NCBI GenBank assembly: GCA_023488455.1
Contig: JAMDDV010000010.1
Location: 1-64,000 of the forward strand
Origin: Actinomycetota bacterium
Lineage (GTDB): Bacteria; Actinomycetota; Humimicrobiia; Hakubellales; JAMDDV01
DNA: 64,000 nucleotides
Direction: 5' to 3'
Position 1 is the stretch's first letter. Each line of letters starts with the position of its first letter. A program made the translations under genes and the position numbers. The notes beneath the pieces were generated by a model. It was not told the origin of the DNA, made no database searches, and saw only the letters and a program-made list of their open reading frames with translations. This document shows positions 17,871 through 27,295 of this stretch, in pieces.

Positions 17871-19706
17871 ATGTGTGGAATCGTCGGTTACGTTGGTGAG
17901 GGCGAGTGCGTCGATATCTTAATGAACGGGCTTAAAAGGCTTGAGTACAGAGGCTATGATTCCACAGGCATCGCTGTTCTTGAGCGTGAGGGTGAGAACT
18001 GCAGCATAAAAGTTATAAAAGAGGCAGGGTACCTCAAAAGGCTCGAGGAGATCGTCCTTATGCAAAAACCGGTTGGAAATATCGGGATTGGTCATACTCG
18101 CTGGGCAACACATGGTGAACCAAATCAGATAAACGCACATCCACACATGGCGTGCAGCGATAATTTTGCTGTCATACATAACGGTATCATTGAAAATTAC
18201 CTTGAATTGAAGTCAGAGCTCATACTTGAAGGACATAATTTCAGATCCGACACAGATTCAGAGGTAATAGCGCATCTGCTTGAAAAATACTATGATGGTG
18301 ATCTTACTGGCGCGGTAGTCAGGTCCATTAACCGGATAGAAGGCTCGGGAGCGTTCGTATTCCTGTGTAAAGAGCATCCTGAGATGCTGGTTGGCGCAAG
18401 GCTTACCAGCCCTTTAATAGTTGGTGTGGGAGAGGGTGGTAACTATTTTGCATCTGATATCCCGGCGGTGCTTGAACACACAAAAAGATTCATCGTGATC
18501 AACGACGGTGAGATCGTCGAACTCAAAAAAAATTCTTACAGTATTCTTGACCTCAAGGGAAATGTAATTGAGCGCGAACCCTTTACCGTCTCATGGGATG
18601 TTAAGGCGGCGGAGAAAAGCGGCTTTGATGACTTCATGCTGAAGGAGATATACGAGCAACCGGAGGCGCTAAGACAAACTATTCGCCGCAGGCTTGATGA
18701 TTCGCTGATCGAGCCAGGTTTTGGCAGGAAGCATATGGATATACTGTCAGATGTCAGCAGGATAGTGGTGGTCGCCATGGGGACATCCTATCATTCATCG
18801 ATGATCGCGAAGCAGTCCATTGAGAATTGGGCGAGGCTGCCGGTTGAGCTGCAGAACGCTTCAGAGTTCAGATACTCAAACCCAATCATATCTGAGGGCG
18901 ATCTTGTCCTCGCGATAACTCAGTCCGGCGAGACCATCGATACCCTTGCTGCTATGAAGGAATCGCGGAAGCTTGGTGCCAGGGTTATGGTAGTGACCAA
19001 CGTAGTGGGAAGCTCAGCATCCAGGGAGACTGATGGTGTTATATATACTCATGCTGGACCTGAGATCGGTGTTCTGGCGACGAAGACCTTTACGACACAA
19101 ATCGCTGTGGCTTATATGTTGGGACTTTTGTTCGCGCGAAAAAGGAACATGCTTACAGAGGATGAGATGAAGCGCATCCTTGAGGAGATTCACAAGATAC
19201 CATCACTTCTTGAGGCTCAGTTGAATGAAAGTGAAAACATAAAAGCCATATCAAAAAAATATTATAACTTTCCTGATTTCCTGTTCCTTGGAAGGTCGTA
19301 CGGAATGCCGGTCGCCCTGGAGGGGGCATTAAAGCTAAAGGAAGTTTCGTATATCCATGCGGAGGGGTATCCGGCAGGTGAAATGAAGCATGGACCAATT
19401 GCACTCGTTGATGAGGAGTGTCCGGTGGTTGCGGTTGCCTTGAAAGGGTCAGTTTACGAGAAGATGTGCAGTAATATAATGGAGGTAAAGGCCAGAAATG
19501 CCCCGGTGATTGCGCTTGCGACGGTAGGGGACAGGGAAATTACGAAGATTGCGAATGATGTGATATACATACCGGAGGTTGATGAGAGGATATCGGCCAT
19601 CCCCGCGATCCTCCCACTGCAGCTGATGGCGTATTATATGGCCAAGCTGCGCGGATGCAATGTGGACCAGCCCAGGAACCTTGCCAAGAGTGTAACGGTT
19701 GAATAG
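17871..19706 (+). CDS. glmS: Glutamine-fructose-6-phosphate aminotransferase GlmS
   Basis: GlmS (611 aa) makes glucosamine-6-P from fructose-6-P and glutamine. Cys at position 2 becomes the catalytic N-terminal nucleophile (MCGIVGYVG). HTRWATHGEP marks the glutaminase domain, and two SIS domains follow (AMGTSYHSS, then SYGMPVALEGALKLKE). The start is ATG 17871, 12 bases after glmM, so there is no room for a glmS ribozyme leader. GlmM and GlmS catalyse consecutive steps. Confidence 0.98.
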   Translation: MCGIVGYVGEGECVDILMNGLKRLEYRGYDSTGIAVLEREGENCSIKVIKEAGYLKRLEEIVLMQKPVGNIGIGHTRWATHGEPNQINAHPHMACSDNFAVIHNGIIENYLELKSELILEGHNFRSDTDSEVIAHLLEKYYDGDLTGAVVRSINRIEGSGAFVFLCKEHPEMLVGARLTSPLIVGVGEGGNYFASDIPAVLEHTKRFIVINDGEIVELKKNSYSILDLKGNVIEREPFTVSWDVKAAEKSGFDDFMLKEIYEQPEALRQTIRRRLDDSLIEPGFGRKHMDILSDVSRIVVVAMGTSYHSSMIAKQSIENWARLPVELQNASEFRYSNPIISEGDLVLAITQSGETIDTLAAMKESRKLGARVMVVTNVVGSSASRETDGVIYTHAGPEIGVLATKTFTTQIAVAYMLGLLFARKRNMLTEDEMKRILEEIHKIPSLLEAQLNESENIKAISKKYYNFPDFLFLGRSYGMPVALEGALKLKEVSYIHAEGYPAGEMKHGPIALVDEECPVVAVALKGSVYEKMCSNIMEVKARNAPVIALATVGDREITKIANDVIYIPEVDERISAIPAILPLQLMAYYMAKLRGCNVDQPRNLAKSVTVE

Positions 19707-19709
19707 GTA

Positions 19710-20087
19710 ATGGAGATCGCCGGCATAGGTCTGGATATCGTGGAGATACCCAGGCTAAGGAAGATCATCGAGGAGACCCCCGGATTCATCAAAAGAGTTT
19801 TTACGGAGTCCGAAGTAAAGTATTGTAGCCAGAAGCACGACCATATCTCCTGTCTTGCGCTGAGGTTTGCGGCCAAGGAAGCCATATTCAAGGCGCTGTC
19901 AACTGGACTGAACGGATTTTCGTGGCAGATGATCGAGATTGTTTCTGATAACGGCAAACCACAGGTGATTCTTTATTCAGATTTAAGACAGCATGTTCAG
20001 AACGTTGGCATAGAGACGTTTGAAATCTCGCTTACCACGTCAGATAACATCGCTGCGGCTGTTGCAATAGCAATAAAAATTAAATAA
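19710..20087 (+). CDS. acpS: Holo-[acyl-carrier-protein] synthase AcpS
   Basis: AcpS (125 aa) transfers phosphopantetheine from CoA to acyl carrier protein. The Mg-binding Asp is in GIGLDIVEIPRL, and the Glu is in RFAAKEAIFKAL, both hallmark motifs. ATG 19710 is three bases after the glmS stop. The glmS-acpS-nnr-alr order is the actinobacterial one. Confidence 0.96.
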   Translation: MEIAGIGLDIVEIPRLRKIIEETPGFIKRVFTESEVKYCSQKHDHISCLALRFAAKEAIFKALSTGLNGFSWQMIEIVSDNGKPQVILYSDLRQHVQNVGIETFEISLTTSDNIAAAVAIAIKIK

Positions 20088-20138
20088 TTTTCGAATATTT
20101 CTAAACAAGACCGCTTTTATTAACTAAAATTAACATTG

Positions 20139-21755
20139 ATGATTAGCAATACCATTGTCGCTGGCAAAGTATATACGGGCAGTCAGGTTCTTGGGGCTGA
20201 TGAACGGGCGATCTCATCTGGGGTGCCTTCGATCGAGCTCATGGAAAATGCTGGCAGATCGTGTGTTCTATCGGTCAAAAAGATCTTTGGCTGTCTTTAT
20301 GGCATGAGGGCAGCCATATTCTGCGGGAAGGGGAATAACGGCGGTGATGGCCTTGTCGTAGCCCGCCTGTTATACGGGCTGGGATGCGAAGTCAGGGTTT
20401 TGATAATTTCATCAGATCTTGATCTGAAAGGCGACCCCCAACAAAACCTGGCCAGACTGCGGGAGCTCGGTGTAAAGCCGCTTTTGTTTAGTAATGATAA
20501 GGGGTTGATAGCACAGGAGCTGGGCAACTTTTCTCCTGATATAGTTGTAGATGCGATCTTCGGCATCGGCTTAAGCGGTGAGGTTCAGAGGCTGTACAGA
20601 TCAGCTATCGATCAAATAAATAAACTGGTTGCTGATTTAAAGCAAAAAAACAGTAACGGTTTGCCGATGGTTGTCAGCGTGGACTGCCCCTCGGGAATCG
20701 GCTCAAATACGGGGAGTGTGCTTGGCTCAGCAGTAAAAGCGGATATGACGATAACGTTCAGCGGCTACAAATATGGTCTGTTCAATCAGCCAGGAGCAAG
20801 CTATGCAGGCAGGATCGTTCTAACAGATGTTGGTGTGGATGAAAAGTTCATGCCGGAGTCTAATATTTTTTATACAACGTCCTCCAGGGTAAGGGACTCG
20901 CTTAAGCCAAGGTTGCAATATGGACACAAAGGAGATTTCGGCATCATATTGATGGTAATGGGCTCCTGTGGCATGGCAGGTGCTGTGGCGCTCGCAGCCA
21001 AAGCAGCGTTTCTTAGTGGAGCAGGTCTTGTCAGGGTTGTATTGCCTTCGTCAATCTATTCCGTTGTTTCAACCCTGGCCCCTGAGGCAACCTACCTGCC
21101 CATATCCGGGAAGAACGAAAAGTTTCTGGATCATGAGTGCATCTACAGGATAATGGATGAGGTAAGTTCAAGTGATGTGGTGCTGATTGGCCCGGGCCTT
21201 GGGCGAGAAAAGGAGACTGGTTTTCTTGTCCGCGATCTGATCAAGAGCATTGATAAACCGTTTGTTCTGGATGCGGATGGAATATATGCGCTTGCTGAGA
21301 ACATAGATACGATCTTAGAGAAGAAGGCAGCATGTGTGTTGACTCCTCACCCCGGGGAGCTATCGCGCCTGATCGGCGATAAGATCCCTTATGATAAGAG
21401 GTTGGAAGTAAACAGGAATTTTGCGATGAACTTCAGGTTGGTATCTGTGCTAAAAGGATCGCGTACGCTTATCACATCCGAGGCCGGGGATACTTTTATC
21501 AACCTGACTGGCAACTCTGGAATGGCGACCGGAGGCAGTGGTGATGTACTGGCTGGTCTTATTGCTTCACTGATCGGCCAGGGCAATAATCTGTTCGTTT
21601 CTGCGGTGGCAGGTGCGTATCTACATGGGCTATCCGGAGATATTGCTGCTGAGGAGAAAGGCATGGTTTCGATTACTGCTCTGGATATATTAAACTTTTT
21701 GGGCAGTGCTTTTTTAAAGATATGTGGTAAACGGAGACAGGAGAACGTGAGATGA
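20139..21755 (+). CDS. nnr: Bifunctional NAD(P)HX epimerase/dehydratase (Nnr)
   Basis: This protein (538 aa) repairs hydrated NADH and NADPH. The N-terminal epimerase domain (about 1-225, YjeF_N) has FCGKGNNGGDGLVVAR and the catalytic VDAIFGIGLSGEV. The C-terminal dehydratase domain (about 235-535) has LTPHPGELSRLIG and the ATP/ADP-binding GGSGDVLAG. I take ATG 20139; an adjoining TTG (20136) is in frame and neither has a clear ribosome binding site. The end overlaps the next gene in ATGA. Confidence 0.95.
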   Translation: MISNTIVAGKVYTGSQVLGADERAISSGVPSIELMENAGRSCVLSVKKIFGCLYGMRAAIFCGKGNNGGDGLVVARLLYGLGCEVRVLIISSDLDLKGDPQQNLARLRELGVKPLLFSNDKGLIAQELGNFSPDIVVDAIFGIGLSGEVQRLYRSAIDQINKLVADLKQKNSNGLPMVVSVDCPSGIGSNTGSVLGSAVKADMTITFSGYKYGLFNQPGASYAGRIVLTDVGVDEKFMPESNIFYTTSSRVRDSLKPRLQYGHKGDFGIILMVMGSCGMAGAVALAAKAAFLSGAGLVRVVLPSSIYSVVSTLAPEATYLPISGKNEKFLDHECIYRIMDEVSSSDVVLIGPGLGREKETGFLVRDLIKSIDKPFVLDADGIYALAENIDTILEKKAACVLTPHPGELSRLIGDKIPYDKRLEVNRNFAMNFRLVSVLKGSRTLITSEAGDTFINLTGNSGMATGGSGDVLAGLIASLIGQGNNLFVSAVAGAYLHGLSGDIAAEEKGMVSITALDILNFLGSAFLKICGKRRQENVR

Positions 21756-22216
21756 CCCAGGATATACTTGCTAAAGATGTAATGACGAAAGATGTGATCA
21801 CAATAAACGAGGATGCTTCATTGAGGGAGCTGGCTGACCTGCTTGTTAAGAAGAAGATTAGCGGAGTTCCGGTGGTAAACGCAGATGGTAAGGTGGTCGG
21901 GATGGTATCCGAAGCTGATCTTATAGTTCAGGATGCCCGACTTCACTTTCCACGTTATATTCAGTTCCTGGATAGCGTTATATATCTTGAGAGCTTATCT
22001 CATTTTGAGGATGAGTTGAAGAAAGCAATCGCAACCAAAGTCAAGGATATAATGACGACGCGGATTGATAAGGTATCACCCGATGACACGCTGGAAACGA
22101 TTGCGACCGTGATGGTTGATAAGAAGCGCAACAGAATTCCCGTGTTTGATGGTGACAGGCTGGTTGGGATAATAACAAGAGCTGACGTGGTGAAGGCTTT
22201 GAGTAAAACTTTTTGA
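21752..22216 (+). CDS. CBS-domain pair protein
   Basis: A 154-residue cytosolic protein made almost entirely of two CBS domains (about 7-65 and 90-150), each with the pattern DVMTKDVITINEDASLRELA and its later equivalent IMTTRIDKVSPDDTLETIA. Such Bateman modules bind adenosyl ligands (AMP, ATP or SAM) and usually regulate a partner. It overlaps nnr by four bases and lies five before alr, so it is probably co-translated with them. The target and ligand are not evident from sequence. Confidence 0.85.
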   Translation: MTQDILAKDVMTKDVITINEDASLRELADLLVKKKISGVPVVNADGKVVGMVSEADLIVQDARLHFPRYIQFLDSVIYLESLSHFEDELKKAIATKVKDIMTTRIDKVSPDDTLETIATVMVDKKRNRIPVFDGDRLVGIITRADVVKALSKTF

Positions 22217-22220
22217 TGAC

Positions 22221-23342
22221 ATGTTCAAGAACTATTTTCGGCCTACCTGGGTCGAGGTAGACCTTTCAAAAATTAGATCTAATGTCTCTTTTCTAAAGAG
22301 CAAAGTGGCTCAAAATACCCAGTTAATGGCAGTCGTTAAGGCGGACGCATATGGGCACGGAGCGATCCCGGTTGCAAGAGCTTGCATAGAGGCCGGAGCC
22401 GAGCGGCTCGGCGTTGCAACCGTTGAGGAGGCGATTGAGCTGAGGGAGGGCGGACTTGTATGTTTATTACATCTCTTATCAGAGCCTCCGGACGGCTGCG
22501 AGGACGAGCTCTTGAGGTACAAGATAATCCCTGTGATATATACCCTTGAAGCTGCAAAGAGGATCTCTGACTATTTCGTATTGGAAGATCGCACGTGCGA
22601 TGCGATGATAAAAATTGACACTGGGATGAACAGGGTTGGAATATCAGTTGAACGCTGCGAGACCATATGCGAAAAGATATTCGAACTTCAGGGCTTAAAC
22701 GTCATTGGCGTGATGACGCATTTCGCAGCAGCAAATAGCGACCCGGAGTTCACAGCTTTTCAACTGCAAAAATTTCAGTCAGCGATCTTCAAGCTGCGCT
22801 CGCACGGTTTTGACCTCAAACTGAGCTCAGCAGCCAATTCTGCTGCTATCCTCAGGATGCCCGATTCACATCTTGACATGGTCAGGGCAGGCATAGCGAT
22901 TTACGGCCTGAGTCCTTTTAAGGGCTCCTCGGTGTCATCACTAAAACCTGCTCTTACGTGGAAGACCAGGATATCGTTCATAAAAAACCTGGGGACAGGC
23001 GAACCAGTTTCTTATGGGATGACCTTCAGAACGCAGCAGCCATCCGTAATCGCAACGCTTCCTGTAGGATATGCTGACGGATATGGAAGAGTTTTCTCGA
23101 ATAAAGCAAGTGTGATCGTTAATAACTGCAAGGTCAGGATTGTTGGAACGGTAACGATGGATCAGATCATGGTGGATGTCTCCAATGTCATGGCTCCGAA
23201 AATTGGGGATGAGGTGCTTTTGATTGGGGAGAGTGGTGATCTATCAGTAAGCGCTGATGAACTTGCGGAATTATCAGGAACCATTAACTATGAGATAGTG
23301 ACGCGAATTGGGAAGCGCGTTCCGCGCATTTATGTAGATTAG
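22221..23342 (+). CDS. alr: Alanine racemase
   Basis: Alr (373 aa) is a PLP enzyme that makes D-alanine for peptidoglycan. The PLP lysine lies in VVKADAYGHG (about residue 39). The second-base Tyr region (RAGIAIYGLSP) and PVGYADGYGR, preceding the catalytic Tyr loop, are present. The start is ATG 22221, after GATGAC and without a strong ribosome binding site. It ends the cell-wall precursor group glmM-glmS-alr. Confidence 0.97.
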   Translation: MFKNYFRPTWVEVDLSKIRSNVSFLKSKVAQNTQLMAVVKADAYGHGAIPVARACIEAGAERLGVATVEEAIELREGGLVCLLHLLSEPPDGCEDELLRYKIIPVIYTLEAAKRISDYFVLEDRTCDAMIKIDTGMNRVGISVERCETICEKIFELQGLNVIGVMTHFAAANSDPEFTAFQLQKFQSAIFKLRSHGFDLKLSSAANSAAILRMPDSHLDMVRAGIAIYGLSPFKGSSVSSLKPALTWKTRISFIKNLGTGEPVSYGMTFRTQQPSVIATLPVGYADGYGRVFSNKASVIVNNCKVRIVGTVTMDQIMVDVSNVMAPKIGDEVLLIGESGDLSVSADELAELSGTINYEIVTRIGKRVPRIYVD

Positions 23343-23352
23343 GCATACAGAG

Positions 23353-23880
23353 ATGAATTTTGCACATTATAACAAAAACCAACTTTCAGTTGGTGGGCTG
23401 AGAAATATAATATATAGCCTGCTAATTTTCGTTATCTCGTTTATATTAATGCTCTCGTGCACGCTTTCGAGGATAGGTGTGCCACAGAAGACTGGTGAGA
23501 AACAATCGCCAGCTAAGGTAGTTGATGAAGTTGAGTTTACCCTCATTGTTGACCCCGTAAAGACGTCAACCGGGCCGGTTATCCTGGAGCTCCGTATTGA
23601 GAATAGATCAGCTGAGGTCAGGAAGTTGACATTTAGCACAGCACAGAAGTATGACTTCTGGGTTCTGGATCCGAGCGGAGAGGAAGTATGGCGATGGTCT
23701 CACGATAAGTCGTTCTTGCAGATTGTCGAGGAGCTGCAGATACCAGCTGGTGCAAAACTTGCATTTATTGAGAGTTTTGATGTCATAGATATGTCTTCGG
23801 GAAGGTATACTGCATACGGGGAGATATTAGCTTATCCCACAAGTATTTCGCTTTCGGATCAGTTTGAGATAAAAAAATAG
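23353..23880 (+). CDS. Lipoprotein with BsuPI (intracellular proteinase inhibitor-like) domain
   Basis: A 175-residue putative lipoprotein. A hydrophobic segment at about 18-35 ends in LMLSC, so Cys36 may be lipidated. The rest matches the BsuPI fold: VEFTLIVDPV, then LTFSTAQKYDFWVLD and VWRWSHDKSFLQ. In B. subtilis a BsuPI protein inhibits an intracellular protease; here the lipobox puts it outside the membrane, so protease inhibition is not assured. It follows alr by ten bases. Confidence 0.75.
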   Translation: MNFAHYNKNQLSVGGLRNIIYSLLIFVISFILMLSCTLSRIGVPQKTGEKQSPAKVVDEVEFTLIVDPVKTSTGPVILELRIENRSAEVRKLTFSTAQKYDFWVLDPSGEEVWRWSHDKSFLQIVEELQIPAGAKLAFIESFDVIDMSSGRYTAYGEILAYPTSISLSDQFEIKK

Positions 23881-23909
23881 GTGCGTAAAAGGTAAATCAG
23901 TCGAAAACC

Positions 23910-25400
23910 ATGTTTGATGATAACGTTTCTAAGATTAGAAGAGCTCTGGAAGACGAACCGCAATTTCTAACTGCGGTGGAGCTGCTGGGCAGTGAGTTCG
24001 GCGAAGCGTACATTGTGGGCGGATTCATACGTGATGCACTGCTTGGGGTTAAATCAAATGATCTTGACATCGCAGTTAAAGGTGATGTCGAAAAAGCTGC
24101 CAGGCTGTTCGCCATGAAGGTCGGAGCACGGCCATTCTATCTTGATTTTGACAGGCAAAATCTTCGTGTTGCATGGACGGGAAACTCAGTTCTTAAGACC
24201 GTTGACTTTTCAAGACTGCGTGGAGATATTGAGGATGATCTGGCTCTACGCGATTTTACTATCAACTCGATCGCATGTCCTCTTGATGTGGATATGTTAC
24301 CAGGTAAGATAATCGATCCTTATGGTGGGGTGGAGGACCTGATTGCGAGCGTCATCAAAAACACAAGCAGCGATGTGTTTGTGGATGATGCACTGCGAAT
24401 TGTGAGGGCCTATCGAATTGCTCATCAGCTCGGCTTTCATATCAGCGTGAAAACTTTGCACCAGATATCAGCTGATCGCAATTTGTTGAGAAACGTTTCG
24501 GGGGAGAGAATCTGGTCTGAATTCCGTATGATGCTCTCACTGCCTGATTTTCATTTGATCATGCGTGAGCTGAAGGAGAGCGAAGTATTGTTCATCATAT
24601 TTCCTGAATTAAAAGAACTTAAAGGTTTAGAACAGGGAGATTATCATACCAAGGATGTTCTTGAACATACCCTGTTATCGATCGAGGAGGTTAATCAACT
24701 GATTACAGAAGTGGAAAGGAGCAAAAAATATGGTCAATTTAACGAATATATTTCAGAACACATGAATAAGGTAGTGGCAGAAGGTCTCACGCGGTATTCG
24801 TGTCTTAAACTGGCCTTGCTTCTTCATGATATTGGTAAAAGCGATACTCGGGATATATCATCTGGCGGAAAGAAAAATTTTGTAAATCATGCTGATATTG
24901 GTGCAAGAAGGATTATACCAATTTGTGAGCGACTTGCCATAGGTAAGAGGGTCGCGCGGTATCTCCAGAAGCTTGTCAGGAATCATCTTTATATCAACCT
25001 GTTAGGGCCGCAGAAGGGCTTAACAAATAAAGCGATATACAGGCTTGTTGATAGATTTGGTGATGAGATGATCGATCTCGTCATCTGCTCAGAGGCTGAC
25101 AGGACGTCGGATCCAGGTCCAGTGAGGAATGAAAAAGTACAGAAGCAGATTGGGGAGTTTGCAGATCTACTGCTAAGACTTCATAGCAGGTTAAAGGAGA
25201 TAAGGAAACTTAAACTTGTAAGCGGCGATTTCCTGAAAGCCCGATATCCAGATATGCAGGGCAAAGATATCGCTGTGCTCAAAATGCGCATCGAGCGCAG
25301 GCTGCTCTTTGAAGGTAAACTAACCCCGGACAGCGCGAAAGCCACACTTATAAAAGAACTGGGTATCAGGAATACTGGAATAGATCGACACCATCGATAG
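23910..25400 (+). CDS. tRNA nucleotidyltransferase / poly(A) polymerase family with HD domain
   Basis: A 496-residue class II nucleotidyltransferase. The catalytic head has IVGGFIRDALLG and DLDIAV (metal Asp pair) within the first 60 residues, then LRDFTINSIA and GGVEDLIASVIKNT. A C-terminal HD phosphohydrolase domain (LLLHDIGKSD, about 305) follows. This layout fits CCA-adding enzymes that mature tRNA 3' ends, but a CC- or A-adding or poly(A) role cannot be excluded. Its last 35 bases overlap the convergent toxin gene. Confidence 0.88.
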   Translation: MFDDNVSKIRRALEDEPQFLTAVELLGSEFGEAYIVGGFIRDALLGVKSNDLDIAVKGDVEKAARLFAMKVGARPFYLDFDRQNLRVAWTGNSVLKTVDFSRLRGDIEDDLALRDFTINSIACPLDVDMLPGKIIDPYGGVEDLIASVIKNTSSDVFVDDALRIVRAYRIAHQLGFHISVKTLHQISADRNLLRNVSGERIWSEFRMMLSLPDFHLIMRELKESEVLFIIFPELKELKGLEQGDYHTKDVLEHTLLSIEEVNQLITEVERSKKYGQFNEYISEHMNKVVAEGLTRYSCLKLALLLHDIGKSDTRDISSGGKKNFVNHADIGARRIIPICERLAIGKRVARYLQKLVRNHLYINLLGPQKGLTNKAIYRLVDRFGDEMIDLVICSEADRTSDPGPVRNEKVQKQIGEFADLLLRLHSRLKEIRKLKLVSGDFLKARYPDMQGKDIAVLKMRIERRLLFEGKLTPDSAKATLIKELGIRNTGIDRHHR

Positions 25401-25761
25401 ATTCGAAGTGCTTGTCCAGGCTGTATATTTTCAATCCATTGTTTATCGCAACCGCTGCGACGATGCAGTCGCTTAAAGGAGTGGCTGAACCCTTTTCTTT
25501 TAGATTAATAAATATATCTGCGGCTTTCTCCCATGTACTTTCGTCCTCATTTATGAAATTGAAAGATTTGATATTCAGAGAAATGTCTGCTCTTTCGCTC
25601 TCTTTTTTGAAACCACAAAGGACTTCACATAGTACCATTCCACAGATGCAGATCAGATCTTCTTTCTGGAGATCGTTTATTTTCTGAATGATCTTGCTGT
25701 TGTTCCCTTTTAGGAACTCAATCCAGATGGAGCTATCTATAAGTATCTTTTTCTTCGGCAA
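25366..25761 (-). CDS. VapC-like PIN-domain toxin
   Basis: A 131-residue PIN ribonuclease. The acidic active-site pattern is visible: LIDSSIWIEF (Asp, about 9), a Glu in VLCEVLCG (about 47) and SDCIVAAVAI (Asp, about 98). VapC toxins cleave tRNA or rRNA and are neutralised by the antitoxin encoded just upstream. It overlaps its antitoxin by 29 bases and its 3' end runs 35 bases into the convergent nucleotidyltransferase gene, suggesting insertion tight against that gene. Confidence 0.85.
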   Translation of the reverse strand: MPKKKILIDSSIWIEFLKGNNSKIIQKINDLQKEDLICICGMVLCEVLCGFKKESERADISLNIKSFNFINEDESTWEKAADIFINLKEKGSATPLSDCIVAAVAINNGLKIYSLDKHFESIDGVDLFQYS

Positions 25762-25978
25762 TTTCTAACTCTTCGAGCTTATTTGCTATATCTGTTACTG
25801 AATATTTACCTGCTAGCCCTAAAAAATCCCTTTGTCTTTTTTGCTTTATGTATTCTGAGATAGCAGTAATTACTGCATCCTTCTTCTTTGTAAGACGAGT
25901 GGATTTCATGAGTTCCTCTAACAGTTCATCTGGTATATCGATGGTCGTCTTTGACATAATATATGTATTCTTATTCAT
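25733..25978 (-). CDS. VapB-type antitoxin
   Basis: An 81-residue small DNA-binding-type protein partnered with the PIN toxin. The N-terminal TTIDIPDELLEELMKSTRLT and KKDAVITAISEYIKQKR fit the VapB (type II) family seen with PIN proteins, with a ribbon-helix-helix-like start and a C-terminal toxin-wrapping tail. Either the first ATG (25978) or the one eight codons later (25957) could be the start; neither has a clear ribosome binding site. The upstream region is very AT-rich. Confidence 0.8.
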   Translation of the reverse strand: MNKNTYIMSKTTIDIPDELLEELMKSTRLTKKKDAVITAISEYIKQKRQRDFLGLAGKYSVTDIANKLEELEIAEEKDTYR

Positions 25979-26081
25979 AATATTTTTTATATTCTAATCT
26001 ATATTTTTCATTAATGCAACAGTTTTTTTAGTCGAATTGGTGTGTTAGGATTAAGACAAAAAATAGGAGAGGTGATTGTAA

Positions 26082-26732
26082 TTGCAACAAGTTATTTCAT
26101 TCATAGGCCCAAAGAATAGCGGCAAGACGACAACCGTATCTGAACTTACGCACTGGCTTTCAATGAGAGGTTTTTCTGTGGCTGCGCTGAAACATGTAGA
26201 GAAAGATGAGCTTGAATATAACACCAGCAGGGACTCCGCAAGACATTTTGAGCACGGTGCACAAATATCGATAGCGTCAGACGATGAAGTTGCCTCAATC
26301 CTGGTTCATTTAAAAGATGGTGATGATCCGGGGAGCATAATCGAGCGCTTCCTCTTTGATGTGGATTTTGTTCTGGTTGAGGGATATTCAAAGAGCAGGC
26401 TGCCCAAAGCAATCTTTGTCACAGGTGACGAAGATGAAGACGCGAGGTTCAAAGATATTGAGAATGTCCTCTGTGCGATATTTCCCTTGGAAGTTAGGCC
26501 AGTGCATGTGCCAGCTTTTAATATCAACGACATAGATGGGATAGGCGAATTTGTTTTGAACTCACCCGAGCTGTGCTATGAGCCTGTAAAGGCAGCGCTG
26601 TACGTCAATGGCAAGAGGATATACATAAAAGACTTCGTCCAGGACTTCATAAAAGGTGCTATTATGGGGATGACCTCTTCGCTTCGCGGTACCCAGGATG
26701 CCAGGTCTATTGTAATGAAGATAAGAAATTAG
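26082..26732 (+). CDS. mobB: MobB-like molybdopterin-guanine dinucleotide biosynthesis protein
   Basis: A 216-residue P-loop GTPase of the MobB family, which assists molybdenum cofactor nucleotide attachment. FIGPKNSGKTTTVSELTHWL is the Walker A, and ALKHVEKD and VLVEGYSKSRLPK are typical MobB motifs. About 45 extra C-terminal residues (from ALYVNGKRIYIKDFVQDFI) form a small extra domain that I recall from some archaeal and clostridial MobB proteins. The start is TTG 26082, eight bases after AGGAGAGGTG. No molybdoenzyme gene lies in the window. Confidence 0.85.
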   Translation: MQQVISFIGPKNSGKTTTVSELTHWLSMRGFSVAALKHVEKDELEYNTSRDSARHFEHGAQISIASDDEVASILVHLKDGDDPGSIIERFLFDVDFVLVEGYSKSRLPKAIFVTGDEDEDARFKDIENVLCAIFPLEVRPVHVPAFNINDIDGIGEFVLNSPELCYEPVKAALYVNGKRIYIKDFVQDFIKGAIMGMTSSLRGTQDARSIVMKIRN

Positions 26733-26874
26733 CTGTTCTCTGCCAAGCAAGATATTCTGTATTACAAAAAAGGTAGATAGGGGTATTCAAAGAGCAACCT
26801 CCTCAATTCCCCAAGATAATTTTTCTGGCTATTCAGATAAGGATAAAATTTATATAAAATATTGTGCAAAATAA

Positions 26875-26904
26875 TGTATAATAATTTGTATATATTATTA
26901 TACA
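26875..26904. repeat. 11-bp perfect inverted repeat, possible antitoxin operator
   Basis: The arms TGTATAATAAT (26875-26885) and ATTATTATACA (26894-26904) are exact reverse complements separated by eight bases. It lies 100 bases upstream of the ribbon-helix-helix antitoxin in a 272-base, very AT-rich gap after mobB. Type II antitoxins bind palindromes in their own promoters, so an operator role is plausible (inference). I see no matching -35/-10 pair and nothing else in this gap. Confidence 0.5.
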
Positions 26905-27004
26905 TGCTAATTTTTTTTGCATGAAAATGAGAGAAATGTGAAGCTATTTTATATGGTCCATTATGAATACCATATCTGCATGAGTTAGGAGGTGGTTATA
27001 AAGA

Positions 27005-27295
27005 ATGGGTGTAGTTAACATATCTTTACCGGACGATTTATTGGAGAAAATAGACGGATACAGGAAGATGAGGAATGAAAACCGCTCAGAATTTTTTAAA
27101 CATGCTGCAGGACTTTATTTTGATGAAATAGAGAAAGAAATAGTTTTTGAAAAGAAGAAAAGAGCTCTAAAGAGATTAATGAAGATAGGCGAAGAGATTA
27201 GAAAGGAAGGAATATTTAGAGGTATTGATGTTGTTGAGGAGATAAGAAGGTTGAGAGAAGAAAGAACTGATGAGCTACTTGGAAAAATCAAATAA
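27005..27295 (+). CDS. Ribbon-helix-helix (CopG-type) antitoxin
   Basis: A 96-residue protein whose first 45 residues (VNISLPDDLLEKIDGYRKMR, then NRSEFFKHAA) form a classic ribbon-helix-helix DNA-binding domain. The charged helical C-terminus should wrap the toxin. The start is ATG 27005, after AGGAGGTGG at 26988-26996. It overlaps the PIN toxin gene by 26 bases. Unlike the first module it lies on the + strand and has a different antitoxin fold, so it is a separate acquisition. Confidence 0.85.
   Translation: MGVVNISLPDDLLEKIDGYRKMRNENRSEFFKHAAGLYFDEIEKEIVFEKKKRALKRLMKIGEEIRKEGIFRGIDVVEEIRRLREERTDELLGKIK

Noticed and set aside
26733..27004. Hidden tRNA, IS element or CRISPR in the gap after mobB
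   Set aside because: No cloverleaf or T-loop motif, no regular repeats and no transposase; only an inverted repeat and AT-rich sequence are seen.
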